A stretch of 64,000 bases of DNA. It comes from Tetraselmis striata (taxonomy: Eukaryota; Chlorophyta; Chlorodendrophyceae; Chlorodendrales; Chlorodendraceae). Under the pieces are notes generated by a model that was not told where the DNA came from, ran no database searches, and saw nothing but the letters and a program-made list of their open reading frames with translations. The stretch spans positions 1-64,000 of the forward strand of contig VCJN01002503.1 of assembly GCA_006384855.1 (NCBI GenBank). The letters run 5' to 3'. The position numbers and the translations under genes were made by a program. Below, piece by piece: positions 23,201 through 34,249 of this stretch (its first letter is position 1; each line of letters opens with the position of its first letter).

Positions 23201-25425
23201 GCGCCATCACCGACGTGGAGGGAAGGGGTATGTGGGGAGGGATGTCCACCGGGGGCGCTGCAGCTGCACAGAACATGGTGGCGGGTGGCAGCTACGGTAG
23301 AGGGCACACCGCTGACTGGCTGGGTATGCATGAGGCCGTTTGGAACGCCCGGTCCGAGGGGATTAGGGTATTGGTAGGGATGGGACGGGGTTTGAAGAAT
23401 ATCGAATCGAAAATACAAAGGAGACGGATACTGTGCCCGATAGATTAGGGACTTGGCCTTCAGAGGGCTGCACGCTAAGCTGCAGACATAGGGGACAGTC
23501 ATACGGATAAGGCTTGTCAGACTGTTGCACAATGCCAAAACTAAAGCACTTCCGTGTGCTGCTACTCGCTACTTTACTGGCTATGGGCAACTATGCCTCA
23601 TCTGTCCGCAGTCTGCTATCCCAAGGGGGGGGTGGGGCATCTCCTCAGGTGGTCTCACTGCAAAATTTCGTGACACGGCATTCGCGATTTAATTCGTGGA
23701 TGACCCTATGCGGCTTCATGCCGCCGGGCCGTAATACGGCTAGCCTGGGTCGCCCGGGAATGAAGATGGAACAAGTTTCAATTCCAATACCGGCATTGGT
23801 GCGCTTTAATGTTGATTAAATATGAAATTTGAAATGTTTTCCAGCTTAATTCCCGCTTAGTGTTTGATGCTCAACCTACCAGCTGTCTTCCCGCCCGGCG
23901 GCACCAACCCGCATAGGGTCCACTTATTAAATTGCGTAGCGTGCAGCCCTCTGAAGGCCAAGTTGATGTCGATGCAATACCCGCCAAGGCCCAAAAGACT
24001 GGCCGAGCCAACGCCTCGGCAACGCGCACTGCCCGGCCCCCGCTCCAGATCGAAGGCGGCGGCAGCCTGACGCCGCCCCGGGCTGTGCGGCTGCCCACCG
24101 CAGGCCCCATGCCGGGTTGGTTCCTGGCGGAGTCGCCGCAGACGTGGAACGACACCGTCAAGCTGGCGGACCACTGCCAGCGGAATGCGCGGCGAATCTT
24201 CCGGCGGGTGCCCACTTTGGGGATATACTCGCTGGAGGTGCTGTCCGCCCCCCCCCCCCCCCCCCCCGCCGGCCTTCTTCCCTGCGCGAGTACTTCGTTG
24301 TTAGGATGGGCACTTACTGCGGTGAATCAACACGTGCCGCAGTTACCAATGATTCGGCAACGATTTTTGATTTATATTTCGATTCCCAATTTCCAGCTTC
24401 CAATTTCCAAATTTCAATGTTGGATCGGTTTGGAAAGTGTTTGACTAGGGTATGCTGCCTTTGGTGCACGAGAGGGGGGGGGGGGGGGGGGGGGGAGAGG
24501 GGGGGGCGCGCATTTCTTCATGGCATATGTGCGTACGTATGCCCATAGCGGCGGCACATAACCTCGCTACTCGTACTGGGGAGCGCCACCCCACACGGGC
24601 AAGAATTTTTTAGCCTGGCCGAGCCTGGCCGTCCCTTATTCGAATGCGGTTGGTCAAACGCAGTTGGTCAAACGCGCTTATCTGAATGCGGTCCTTGTTC
24701 CGTGGTGCCTTCTTGGCCGATCTGGTGTTGGGAATACAGGTGTTTGGTGATTTGGCTCAAAGCACATGGAAGTGGGGGTCGGCTGCGTTTCCATCGACAC
24801 GTGTCCTGCCATCAAAAGATGGGGGGGGGGGGGGGGGGGGGGGGGGGAGGTAGGGGTATGCCTACCTAAAACGGACATGTGCTGTTGGTGCTGCCCAATC
24901 ATGTAGGACCCGCTGGTGTCCGTGCCGAAGATTCTGGAGGACTTTCACGTGGTGGTGGAGGAGAGCGCGTGGGAGCCACGCAACGAGGGTTTCCCCGGGC
25001 GCAGCTTCTCCCTGGACTCCCTCGACCCCTCCGCGCGCAGTGCGTCCGCCGGGGATGACCTCCTGCCGCGAGCCCCGCTGAGCGAGGCAGCCGGCAGCGA
25101 CACCTCAATGACCCTCAGCCATGTAGGCAGCTTCCATAGCGCGCTGGTGCGATCCCTTTGTGCGCCAGTTGGGCCGCGTTAGCCCCTGCCCCCCGTGGCT
25201 GCCGCAACAGTGCCGACGCAACGCGCTGACCTGTGCTGTGGTGCGCCCCCTCCCGCTGATCTCTCAGAGCCCGGGGGTGGAGCTGTCCATGGTCGTGAGC
25301 TTTGACGAGGACAACCACCACCTCATTCGCGACTCGGAGGCCTGCCGCGACTGCGCGCTGAGGCTCGAGTGTGCGTGGATCCGGCTGGTGCTTGAGCGAC
25401 GCACGCTGGAGCCGCTGGCGCCGTG
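17686..25425 (+). CDS. Alpha/beta-hydrolase (monoacylglycerol-lipase-like), at least 12 exons, Cys at the nucleophile elbow
   Basis: Exons with GT-AG ends: 17686-17973, 18268-18336, 18496-18597, 18747-18857, 19846-20062, 20582-20635, 20852-20932, 21401-21521, 21878-21957, about 22963 onward, 24104-24237, 24907-25146 and 25268-25425 (TGA). Phases agree at most junctions, including a split Gly codon at 21521/21878; the junction before 19846 does not fit and may hide an exon. After a charged coiled-coil-like N-terminus come ATPRVIILGTFG (first core strand), AAYYGIDYM|GHGPPEQ (the GHG loop, made across an intron), VPIFLHGECYGAMLSLAAAL (nucleophile elbow), IFRRVPTLGIYSLE|DPLVSV (strand before the acid, Asp) and SFDEDNHHLIRD (His loop). 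This order is that of monoacylglycerol lipase / Hydrolase_4 enzymes. The elbow reads GECYG rather than GxSxG. Substrate is unknown. Introns carry several C19-C24 runs. Confidence 0.72.
20231..20270. repeat. (CT)n microsatellite
   Basis: CT-rich run directly after a C19 run (20208-20226), inside an intron of the hydrolase gene. Confidence 0.9.
22330..22530. repeat. Inverted-repeat cluster in a hydrolase intron
   Basis: GTAATCCTTAC near 22403 and GTAAGGATTAC near 22470 are reverse complements about 55 bases apart. Further partial copies of GTAAGGATTA follow. The same decamer occurs near 17229. It could be the remains of a small palindromic element. Confidence 0.4.
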
Positions 25426-26048
25426 ACGGCGGCGCTCCGCTGTGCCTTCGCCCTTTTGCGGGGAAGGGGCGGACGGCTGTAATTGGCTGCCCCCAAATTA
25501 CCATGTCACCGATTGTTATTGAGATAACCGACCCTGCCCATGGATTCATACATATGGTTGCTGCCCCTCTCTTCGGCTTGGGCGCGGCCACATCTCCAGC
25601 AGATGCGAGCGGCCTCTCCGGCATGTTGTTCTCCTGTCCGACCTTGGTAGCGGATAGCTGGTACCTAGTTTTTAGGGGAAAAACACAAAGAGGACGGGGG
25701 TGTGGTGTAGCGTGTCGTAGTGGCAAGGTGGAGCTAGAGCCGGGCGTGACGTTGCACTTGTGTTTAATCTGCCTTGCGCCCCGCTACATGTGTAGTTGTG
25801 CGTTGCTGTGCAAAGCTCTTCGACCCGCTGTCCGCTCCTCTCGTTCCCGTGCCTGTTCATGCGCAACGCTCCGAGCGTTGTTCTCGACAGCTCCCGTCGT
25901 CTGCCTGTTGCTTTTAAATACATGAATATTTGGCCCGGCGATGGCACGTTTGACCTTCCACGGCGTGTACGCTGCGTCACGCTGTTAATATCAGTGGCGG
26001 TTGTTACGCCACTTTTATTTTGTTTACGCAGGTTTTACAATGCACGTG
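25426..26048. other. Intergenic, no gene seen
   Basis: Region between the hydrolase stop and the orphan FAD-enzyme exon. No domain or repeat recognised. Confidence 0.45.
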
Positions 26049-26222
26049 CAGCGGTACCCGGGCGCCGTCACCTGGTTCTCCCCGGGCTCCTTCACCAAGC
26101 GCCCCCCACTGCAGACCAGCCTGCCCAACCTGGTGTGCGCCGGGGACTGGGTGCGCATGGGCTCACGGGAGCATGGCGCCAAGGGGCTCTGCCAGGAGCG
26201 CGCTTATGTGTCCGGCATTGAG
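26049..26222 (+). pseudogene. Orphan C-terminal exon of an FAD-dependent amine-oxidase/carotenoid-desaturase-like protein
   Basis: One frame reads RYPGAVTWFSPGSF, then LPNLVCAGDWVRMG and AKGLCQERAYVSGIE. This is the conserved C-terminal FAD-binding block (AGDW...QERAYVTGLEA) of plant and cyanobacterial FAD amine oxidases related to zeta-carotene desaturase. It is preceded by GTGCAG, a possible acceptor, and followed by a GT in front of a C22 run. No other part of such a protein is visible: upstream lies the complete end of a different gene, downstream a retrotransposon begins at 26889. I take it as a stranded fragment. An unusual intron arrangement extending across the element is possible but less likely. 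Confidence 0.55.
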
Positions 26223-26888
26223 GTCCCCCCCCCCCCCCCCCCCCCTGCCTCCCGTACTCTTTTCCACAACTAAATCCGTCCCTCCTCGTTGCTTGCATGA
26301 GATGCATGCACGTCTCTGACCTAGGCACTTAGGTCCATACTCACATACCGGTGATTGCTATGTGGTCGATTGTGGGGTACCCGAGCGCTCCGCAGTCGCT
26401 CCACCTCCCGGTGGAGTCGTGCCGCCAACATTGCATTCTGGCCGGCCCGGTCTCCTTCCGGGAGGGGGGGGGGGGGGAGCGGGCACGCTGCAGCCTGAGC
26501 GGTGCGTCCCAGCCCAGCTCAGCCCCGTTGCAGCCATCATCGCCCCTCCTAGACTGAGCCACGCAGCTGGCAGTTTGGGCGGACGGCGTGCATACCTGCT
26601 TGTACGCTTCATGCATGTCTTGCAGCGCGACGCGAGGCTTGCTCAGCTTGCTTTCTTTCACCATCTGAACCGCCATGTGGGTGCGGTTTAACATGTCATG
26701 AATCATCGTCGTTGTGATATGGGATGATGAGGCCCGCTCGGCGCCCATGGAGCGATGTGATGGGAACGTCGACGGGGGACGGAGTTGGCACCATGCACGC
26801 AATGATGGTCCGATGGACTCCTTGGTATCTCGGTTGCCGCTGCACCCTATACAGTACCGCAACTACCCGTAGTAACAGTACTCGTATT
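26223..26888. other. Non-coding flank of the transposon nest
   Basis: Begins with a C22 run (26225-26246); contains a G run near 26466-26477. No gene recognised. Confidence 0.45.
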
Positions 26889-27085
26889 TGGTCATATTGA
26901 GAATTATAGAGGTTTGAATTGCACGGGGCTAAGTACGACGGGTGTTACCCGACGTTACAATTCCGCCATACGCGGCTAGTACGCTACTGCCGTGTGCCCA
27001 CGCCCATCCCTCACCCCGATATGACGCCCCGCGACGCGGCGGTGTCTCCACCTTCTGCCTTTGCGCCAGATTCCAGATAGCGCAA
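26889..27085 (+). repeat. Split direct repeat A1 of element 1
   Basis: Starts TGGTCATATTGAGAATTATA and ends TAGCGCAA. Near-identical to 40332-40528. Confidence 0.93.
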
Positions 27086-27192
27086 AGGCATCGAGACTCT
27101 CGCAGTCTCGCAAGGTGACACACGATCTCACAATGAACGTCGATTGTCGCCAGCCGCTCGCCGCGACTGCAATAACGACAGCGTGCCGTACT

Positions 27193-29186
27193 ATGGACAA
27201 CACACAGTTGCCTGACGAACTGTACGATTCGGAGGGGTGCGGTGGAGGCAACGCCGCGAGTTCGACGACTGACACCGCTAGCCTCACTGCGCTGGTGCAG
27301 CGGATGCAAATGCGACTCGGCGAGCTAGACTCCCGCACCTCTTCCATTCAACAACCACCTCCGCAGTAGGGCTCCGCATCAAGCCTCAGGAGATAAATAT
27401 CAAGAATTGGTGCATGACGGAAAAAAAAGATCAAGAATTGGTGCATGATCCAGTTGATCCGATCTTTAATCGATTTAATTCGGTTGCTAAACATTGGTGC
27501 ACCGGTAAATCCACCACATAAATATCGGTGCACCAGTAAATTCCGTGTCTAAATATCGGTGCACCAGTAAATTCCGTGTCTAAATATTGGTGCACCAGAA
27601 AATTATGCGAAAATATTGGTGCACCAGAGGTGATATATGCAGTATTAATCGATTTTACTCCGCGAATTTGATGTTGATCTGGAAGAAAGGAAATTGTGTC
27701 AAGTTCATGCGATGAAAATGAGCCTCAATTAACATCATCATATTATGATTACTCGTATAAGTACGAGGAGTTTTTATTACATAAGGGCTTTCATCATCAT
27801 ATTATTATTACACTCTGATCCATGCATCAGGTGGACAGGACGCACACCACATTACTGCAGCATGTGTGATGCGCTAAGTACTAAGAAGCATGTATGGGAC
27901 CAATCCCATACAACTTGGGAAAAAGATTGCGGCCCCTACCCTTCCCCTTCGTCCGCGGGAATCATCAATGAGTACAACCCTCTCTAAGCATCGTCACGAC
28001 CGAAGCCGTCGATGACACATGTCTCCCACTGTGGCTGATTCTCGGTTGATTCTTGGTGCACCAGTCGTTGATTCAATTACGCAGATAAATATTGGTGCAT
28101 CGGTAAATATGCGGTTAAATGTTGGTGCATCAGTAAATGTCGGCACCGAAGTATCGGTGCACCAGTAAATACCGGTACCTTAATATCGGTGCACCAGTAA
28201 ATTCCGCCAGCTAAATATCGGTGCACCGAATATTACAGCCCAATAAATATCGGTGCACCAGTAAATTCCGCGCCTAAATATTGATTCTTGGTGCGATTCA
28301 CGATCTGTCTGGTGCACCATGATTCGATCTTTTATTGATTCTTGATGCGGAGCCTAAACCTATTCCCGCAACGCCAGCCGACGGCCTCGAGGGTGACGAT
28401 GAGGTGGACAACCCCCCCCCCCCGGTTTCGCTGCAAAATCTCCAGACCACGCGGCGTTCATCGACCCGCGCGACTGGATTGACTACCTCCCGCGGGCATA
28501 CGCCGAGTCTATGCCCCCTGTAGGACTAATCAACCCCGGGCTGTGGAACCCACGCCACGACGAGTGGGACCGCTACCTCACCGACGAGAAGAAGCACGCG
28601 ACGCGCGACGAGTATCGCCACCTGCTGTGCTATGGAGTCTTTACCGCCACCGCGCACGCGGCGCTCACGGACGCTGTGGCAACGTTTCGCGCGAAAAACG
28701 CCACCGCTCGCGACACCGCGGACGCCAACGACCTACTCGACTTCGCGATTAGCACGATCGCGACGTGCGGACAGGCTGTTGAAGACCGGCTCACCTACCT
28801 CCGGCGTTTCAAGTGCAAGAAGGCGCTTACCGGCGAGGAGCGAGTCGCCGAGCGCCTCGTCTACTCCCGCTTCTTCGACACCACCGCCGCCGAGCGCTCC
28901 AGCAATGGCGTCGACGGCCTCCTCAACGCCCTAGACGACAAACGACTCGAGGTCAGCCTCCACCAGGCGGCCAAGGCGCAGGCCGCCGCGCAGTTCAAGG
29001 GCAGCGGCAGCGGAGGGAGCGGAGGCGGCAGCGGCAACATCCGCATCAAGGAGCAAGAGCGTGCAGAACACGCAGACCGCGCCACAAAGGAGAGGGCGGA
29101 CAAAAACAAGGACAAAGACAAGATCAAGGGCAAGCCTCAGCCCGGCAACCCTGAGGAAGACTACTACCCCGCAGAACTAACGGTGT
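27193..29186 (+). pseudogene. Gag-like protein of element 1, interrupted
   Basis: ATG 27193 opens a frame (MDNTQLPDELYDSEG...) that stops at 27367, exactly where a TA-flanked insertion begins. After the insertion the protein resumes with PKPIPATPADGLEGDDEVD, crosses a C run at about 28411-28424 that shifts the frame, and continues as AFIDPRDWIDYLPRAYAES and GLINPGLWNPRHDEWDRYL. A helical region follows, then a Gly/Ser linker (about 28995-29035) and a Lys/Asp-rich tail. I know no named domain for it; position and composition make Gag the natural reading. Without the insertion a small frame difference remains between the two halves. Confidence 0.6.
27369..28354. mobile_element. 986-bp TA-flanked non-autonomous element with GGTGCACC arrays
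   Basis: Ends are inverted: GGGCTCCGCATCAAG at 27369-27383 and CTTGATGCGGAGCC at 28341-28354 (one base length difference). TA lies on both outer sides (27367-27368 and 28355-28356), as a 2-bp target duplication would. Two internal blocks (27400-27640 and 28060-28320) carry about 15 copies of GGTGCACC/GGTGCATC, each in a context like TAAATATCGGTGCACCAGTA. It encodes no protein. TA duplication points towards Tc1/mariner-like mobilisation, but the family is not proven. Confidence 0.75.
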
Positions 29187-29289
29187 GCCCTGCCGTTCCG
29201 AGTCATGCTACCCAAGTTCAAGCTACATGCGACACCGCGTGCGGCGGCAATGGCGGCAATAGCAAGACATCGGGGCGAACGATCAAGTC

Positions 29290-31425
29290 CTACGGTGGAT
29301 CCAGGAGGGATCCGGATCCCCTTCAAGCACAACCGCCCCCCACCCAACTTCCACAACGGCATCAGCATGCAGTACGCTACCCCAGCGCAGCTCACCTTCC
29401 TCGAGGGTGAGCTTGCCCGCTTCGTGGAGTCCGGCGCGTGGGAGTTTGGCACCTGCCGCAAGTGGGTGTCAAGACTCTTTTTAGTACCCAAGCCCGGCGT
29501 CAACCAGTGGCGCTGCATCATCGACCTCCGCGTGCTCAACTCTTACTGTGTGCGCAAGCGGCTCAAGATGGAGACCCTACTGGGAGTGCGCCACCTAACC
29601 AAAACTGGGAGACTACATGTTCTCCTTCGACCTCCAAGAGGGCTTCTATGCTCTAGGGATCGCAGAGGCGGACCGATACTACTTCACCGTGGATGTCCGA
29701 GGTCAGCTCTACAGGCTCGCGGGTCTGCCAATGGGCTGGAGCCTCTCGCTCTATTACTTCGTCACGCTCACCCAAGCATTCATCACCCATCTGCGGAAAC
29801 CCGAGCCCGAGCCCCCCTCATCGTCTACGCAGCCCACACGGAGCAAGCGCTACCTCTGGCGGACCAGGTCGAGGGGGCGCGCATCCTACCTTACGTGGAA
29901 GACTTCCTCCTCTTCTCCGCATCGATGAAGCAGGCGCTCCACCTCCGTCAATGGCTCGCCAGCCTCCTCGACGCCTTGGGGCTGCAGCGGAACCCCACAA
30001 AGGGCTTTTGGGAGCCCTGCAAGTTCGGCGGGCACCTAGGGGTGGACATCGACTCAGCGTCCGGCATGTTCTACGCACCGGCAGACAAGCTAAACCGGCT
30101 CTCCCGGCAGGCCACCCGGCTCATCGGCCGCGCCACGCGGAGCGCCAGGTGGCTCCTAGTGCGCGAGCTGCAGTCACTGGCACGGCAGGCGCAGTACCTC
30201 TTTCTGGCGATCCCGGCCGCAAGATTCTTCTTGCGGGAGCTCCACTCCGTGGTTGGCGACCGGTGGGGCGGGCGCGTCCGGATGACGCCACAGCTCCGCC
30301 GCGTCCTACAGTGGTGGACATCGGTGCCCAGTCAGTCCAACGGCAAGCCCATCCACCGCCCGGTGGAGACGGCTTATCTGCACACCGACAGCTCAGGCTA
30401 CGGGTGGGGCGGGGTGTTGAACGGCAGTCTGGAGGCGCGGGGATTATGGAGCTCGGCGGACGAGCGCAAGCACATCACCTGAAAGGAGCTCAAAGCGGTC
30501 CGACTTGGTGTGGAAAGCTTCATCCCTCACCTCGCCGGGCGCAACGTCCTCCTGCACGAGGACAACCAGGCGGTATGTCACGTTTTGTCGGGCCTAACCT
30601 CACGCTCTCCCGAGATAATGGCCGAGCTGCGACGACTCTGGTGCTTGCTGGACTCGCACGGCATCCACCTGCGCGCGCGGTACATTCGCTCGGCAGCGAA
30701 TATCTGGGCTGACCGTCTAAGCCGGCACCTCGACAGCGACGATTGGCAACTCGACCCCCTCCTGTTCGCGGAACTGGAGAGCCGGTTCGGCCCTCATTTC
30801 ATCGACCGCGTCGCGTCCGCCCTCAACACCCTACTCCCCCGCTACCACGCGGCGTGGTTGGACCCTACGTGCGAGCGGTCGACTCGTTGCACCTGCCGGA
30901 TGCGGAATGGCGCCGCGAAAACAACTGGTGCAACGCACCCTGGCCCCTGCTACCCGACCTCGTGCAGAAGCTGCAGCAGAGTGGCGGAGCAGAGTGGCGC
31001 AGCGGCGACCGTCGTCGCCCCGCGATGGGAGGGCAAGGCGTGGCACCAGACACTCACCGAGATGGCAGTGGAGGAGCTCACGGTGGCGCCACGCGCCGGT
31101 TTGTTCCGGCCGGGACGGCGGGACGGGCGAGGTATGATCGGCAGGCCTCACTTGCCCGTGACTGTATTCCGCGTTCCCTTCCGGCATGCACATTTGCGCC
31201 GAGGGGCCGTAAGTGCTACGCTATCCATGTTTCCGGGCAACACCCACCAACTACCGGTTGTACGTGCGGCGCATGTACGAACTGCAGCGGTGAAGTACCG
31301 CGTCAAGGTCGCGAGCTGTACGACGCCGTGGGCTGATTCGATGCGCCCGTACATGACACGGGTTTTAGGGTCTGATACCCTTGGCGTCCAAACCCTGGAG
31401 CTCCTATCAGCTGCGTGGGCGCCGA
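29290..31425 (+). pseudogene. Reverse transcriptase-RNase H of element 1, 5' part of a fused pol frame
   Basis: Translation in shifting frames gives, in order: WIQEG / IRIPFKHNRPPPNFHNG; WVSRLFLVPKPGVNQWR; YMFSFDLQEGFYALGI; RLAGLPMGWSLSLYYF; PYVEDFLLFSAS (active-site box, Glu for the first Asp of YxDD); DSSGYGWGGVLNG, KELKAVRLGV, LHEDNQAVCHVLSG and IRSAANIWADRLSRH (RNase H); WCNAPWPLLPDLVQKLQ. This is the DIRS-type RT-RH organisation. Single-base frame changes occur near 29300, 29592, 29815 and twice between about 30870 and 31000. A TGA at 30481-30483 interrupts the RNase H domain. The frame reaches SAAWAPT at 31425, where the CACTA insertion starts. Confidence 0.85.
31423..31425. repeat. Target-site duplication CGA, left copy
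   Basis: CGA directly before the left terminal repeat at 31426; the matching CGA is at 39287-39289. Confidence 0.85.
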
Positions 31426-31676
31426 CACTGTGAGATTCAGATGTGACGTAAATGTGCCCTACTGGTGACGAACGACGACATACGGGGACGATACGGGACG
31501 GACGAGGGACGTGGATTTCATACCCAGTAGCGACGACTATCGCGCGCGACCTGTAAAGTACTATATGAATTTCTCGTTTCCATAATTTCATCAAATTGAT
31601 ATGCGCACGCGGGCTCGCGTGTCGCCCGCCGACGCGGAGCACCCGGGCTAAGTACAGGCGCATGTACGCACTCATT

Positions 31677-31730
31677 GCACATCGCCGCACATCGCCGACC
31701 GCTGACCCCGCGGTGTGCGGCGATGTGCGG
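31677..31730. repeat. Subterminal inverted repeat of the CACTA element
   Basis: GCACATCGCCGCAC near 31677 and its exact reverse complement near 31715 form 14-bp arms. Related GCACAYCGCC units recur as a short tandem array at 37660-37700. Such subterminal motifs bind the accessory protein in known CACTA elements; the role here is inference. Confidence 0.6.
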
Positions 31731-32016
31731 CACGACGGGCGGAGGTGTGGGCGGATGTAGGTGGTACGGTAGGTGGTAGGCGGTAGGTGGTGTTCGTAGG
31801 TGCGCGTTTTAATGCAGCCGCTTTAACTGCTGATGATTGTGTAACGCCCCAGCACGCGCATGAAGTACGGGGTCGCCTCACGGTCACCGCCGCTCACCGT
31901 TGAATCAAGCGCGGACAGCCGCGCACTCGCATCTGTGTTGCCTGCCGGTGGTGGGTTACATCCATCCCAACTCTCAACCCCCCCCCCCCCCCCGCCCCCC
32001 GCGCGCGGCAGCAGGC

Positions 32017-33880
32017 ATGCCGGCAAAGGGATGGATAGCGAGTGTGTCGAAGGATGGCGTGTACTCATGCAAGCACTGCCGGGGCGACGTGACGGGCACA
32101 TGTGATAAGATGGCGCGAGAGCGGCACTTCCTAAAATTCCCGAACTGTAGCCACTCGTTGAAGCGTGCGGCTAAGTTGCGCCGCAAGGCCGCCTTATCAC
32201 AAGCAGCAGCAGCAAGGGCGGCAGCAGCAGCAGCAGCAACAACAGGGGCGGCAGCAGGAGTAGCTGCAGCCGTCGGAAACGGCCCGCCGGCGCCGGTCTC
32301 GGACGACGGCGGCTCGAAGGTGGACGATGTGATGGGCGTGGGGGAGGACCCCGTTGGCGAAGACGGTATGGACATCGACGCGCCTGCGTGGCCGCCGGCG
32401 GGCGTGGAACCCGCGATGAGGGCGTGATATGGAAAGGCGATCCCGGCGACTTATACATGAAGGTCATCGCCAAGAAGTTCCGGGGAGTATGGCACTACGG
32501 CGTGATAACCGGCGTCGTTACCGAGTGGGTGTTGGAGGACTACGGCGGGGCGACCCAGTGGCGCGTTGTTTTCGAGGACGGGGACATTGTGGGCCTTATG
32601 CGTTCAGAGGTGAGTGGGCCCGGCATGCGTGCTGGTGGCACCACTCAACTGCGGTTGTATGGAATCACACGCACCCGCCCGGTCGGCGTGGCAGGTTGTG
32701 GAGGCTATGGCGGCTGCCCAGGAGCACCCCCCTGTGGATGCAGACGGGGAGGCTCGCTTGGTAACCGTCCACGAAGGCGATGACTTGTCCAGTGAATCAC
32801 GCACCTTGCCCGGCGTGCGTTCAACACAACCCGGCTGGCGGAGGCCAAGCAGAACATTGGCTGCCATGGCGCGTGCCATGTGCATGTGGTCCTGGGCTAT
32901 GTCAGCATGGTCAACCTCTTCCCCCTCGCGCCGTTCCACCTGTTGTTTTTTGGCTTGGGAAGGGACTTCTGGAGGAAATTTGTCACCGTGCAGGGCCACA
33001 TTGGATTCCGAGCTATGAAGCACGAAGACCGGCGCCAGGCTTTAGTCCGGATACCCAGCAACTTTGAACGCGGGTTGCGCCCTTCGTTTGCAATGTCCAA
33101 GAATCGAAAGGTAAACCCCCCCCCCCCCCCCCCCCCCCCGGGCGTGGGCGTGGGCGTGGGCGTGACGGCATTCCCCTCCATGACTGCACGGTCAGGCAAG
33201 GTGACGGTGCAGTCCGGCTGGGTCATGGAGGATTGCTTGCACCACATGGAAACGTGTTCCATTCTTAACGCCGGTCCGCTGCTCGAGGAGGCCCGGGTGA
33301 AGGCGATCATGACCGAGAAGGAGCTTCGCGTCCCCAGGCGGTGCTTGGGCACATGTACAAGCGCATGCAAGGAGCTGCGTGGTTCGTCACGCGGTGGGGG
33401 TTGCAGAATGTGGTGACGGAGGAGGACGGCCCCGAGCGCAAGGCGCAAGTGGACGCGCTCACTAGGGAGGAGAGGACTCGATACCCAACGCGGCGCCAAG
33501 GCGCGGCGGCCGGGGCAGCGCGGCGCCAAGGCGCGGCGGCCAGGGCAGCGCAGCGCCAAGGCGCGGCGGCCGGGGCAGCGCGGCGCCAAGGCGCGGCGGC
33601 CGGGGCAGCGCGGCGCCAAGGCGCGGCGGCCGGGGCAGCGCGGCGCCAAGACAGCGCATACAGCGGAATCGGCGGAAAGGGATGCATTACAAGCTGTGGA
33701 CGGCAGCCGCTGAAAACTATGCGGTCATGCCGCAACAACCCCAGCACTGGCTTCTGGATACCTCTGATCTGGCTGACGGCGGTGGGCTGCGGGATGCAGG
33801 GCCGCATGACTGAGGTGGCGGTGCTGGTGAGCCCGGAGAGTCTGCATGCGGCGGAGGCGGCGCAGCCGCATAGGCACTAG
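32017..33880 (+). pseudogene. Transposase-like gene of the CACTA element (several exons or frame-broken)
   Basis: ATG 32017 opens MPAKGWIASVSKDGVYSCKHC, with a possible BED-like zinc finger (CKHC ... RHFLKFPNC), then an Ala-rich linker. Exon-like 32405-32610 encodes YMKVIAKKFRGVWHYGVITG ... WRVVFEDGDIVGL, a Tudor-like barrel, ending at a GTGAGT donor. Around 32820-33110 the frame reads GYVSMVNLFPLAPFHLLFF and GLGRDFWRKF, which resembles the 'FP-x-D-x-M-H-x-L-L-L-G-x-x-K-x-F-W' block of EnSpm/TNP2-type transposases, though the Asp is replaced. Pieces at 33195-33475 (AVLGHMYKRMQGAAWFVTRW) follow in other frames. The C-terminal part contains a 30-bp in-frame repeat. Exon structure is uncertain. 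Confidence 0.5.
33485..33650. repeat. 30-bp tandem repeat in coding frame, about 5.5 units
   Basis: Unit CGGCGCCAAGGCGCGGCGGC followed by CGGGGCAGCG. It encodes the decapeptide RRQGAAAGAA, with few substitutions between units. Confidence 0.92.
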
Positions 33881-34249
33881 ACAATGCTCTGAAGCGAGCC
33901 CCAATTGTCTGCCCAGCGCCTGCCCCAATGTAACGCACCAGCTTGGCAGCAATTGGCAGCTCTTTTGCCCCCCCTCCACCCCACAGACACGCTACCAATA
34001 CCAGTTTCTCATCCCGGCGGGCAGTTGATGCGTATACCCAGGCCTGTGCGTACGCGGTGCGGGGGGGGAGGGGGGGTGGAATCACTATAGCTAAGCTAGT
34101 GATGTGAGATATGAGTGCAGCAACAGATATTGTGCAAGATATAATACGATGGCATGCAAGCGGGTCCCCGCTCTTCCACAATCATTGGCACTGCTCCCTC
34201 TTGCCCCGCCCCCGGTGCCCTTTAGCTGCTCTCAGCATCCCGAGTGGGA

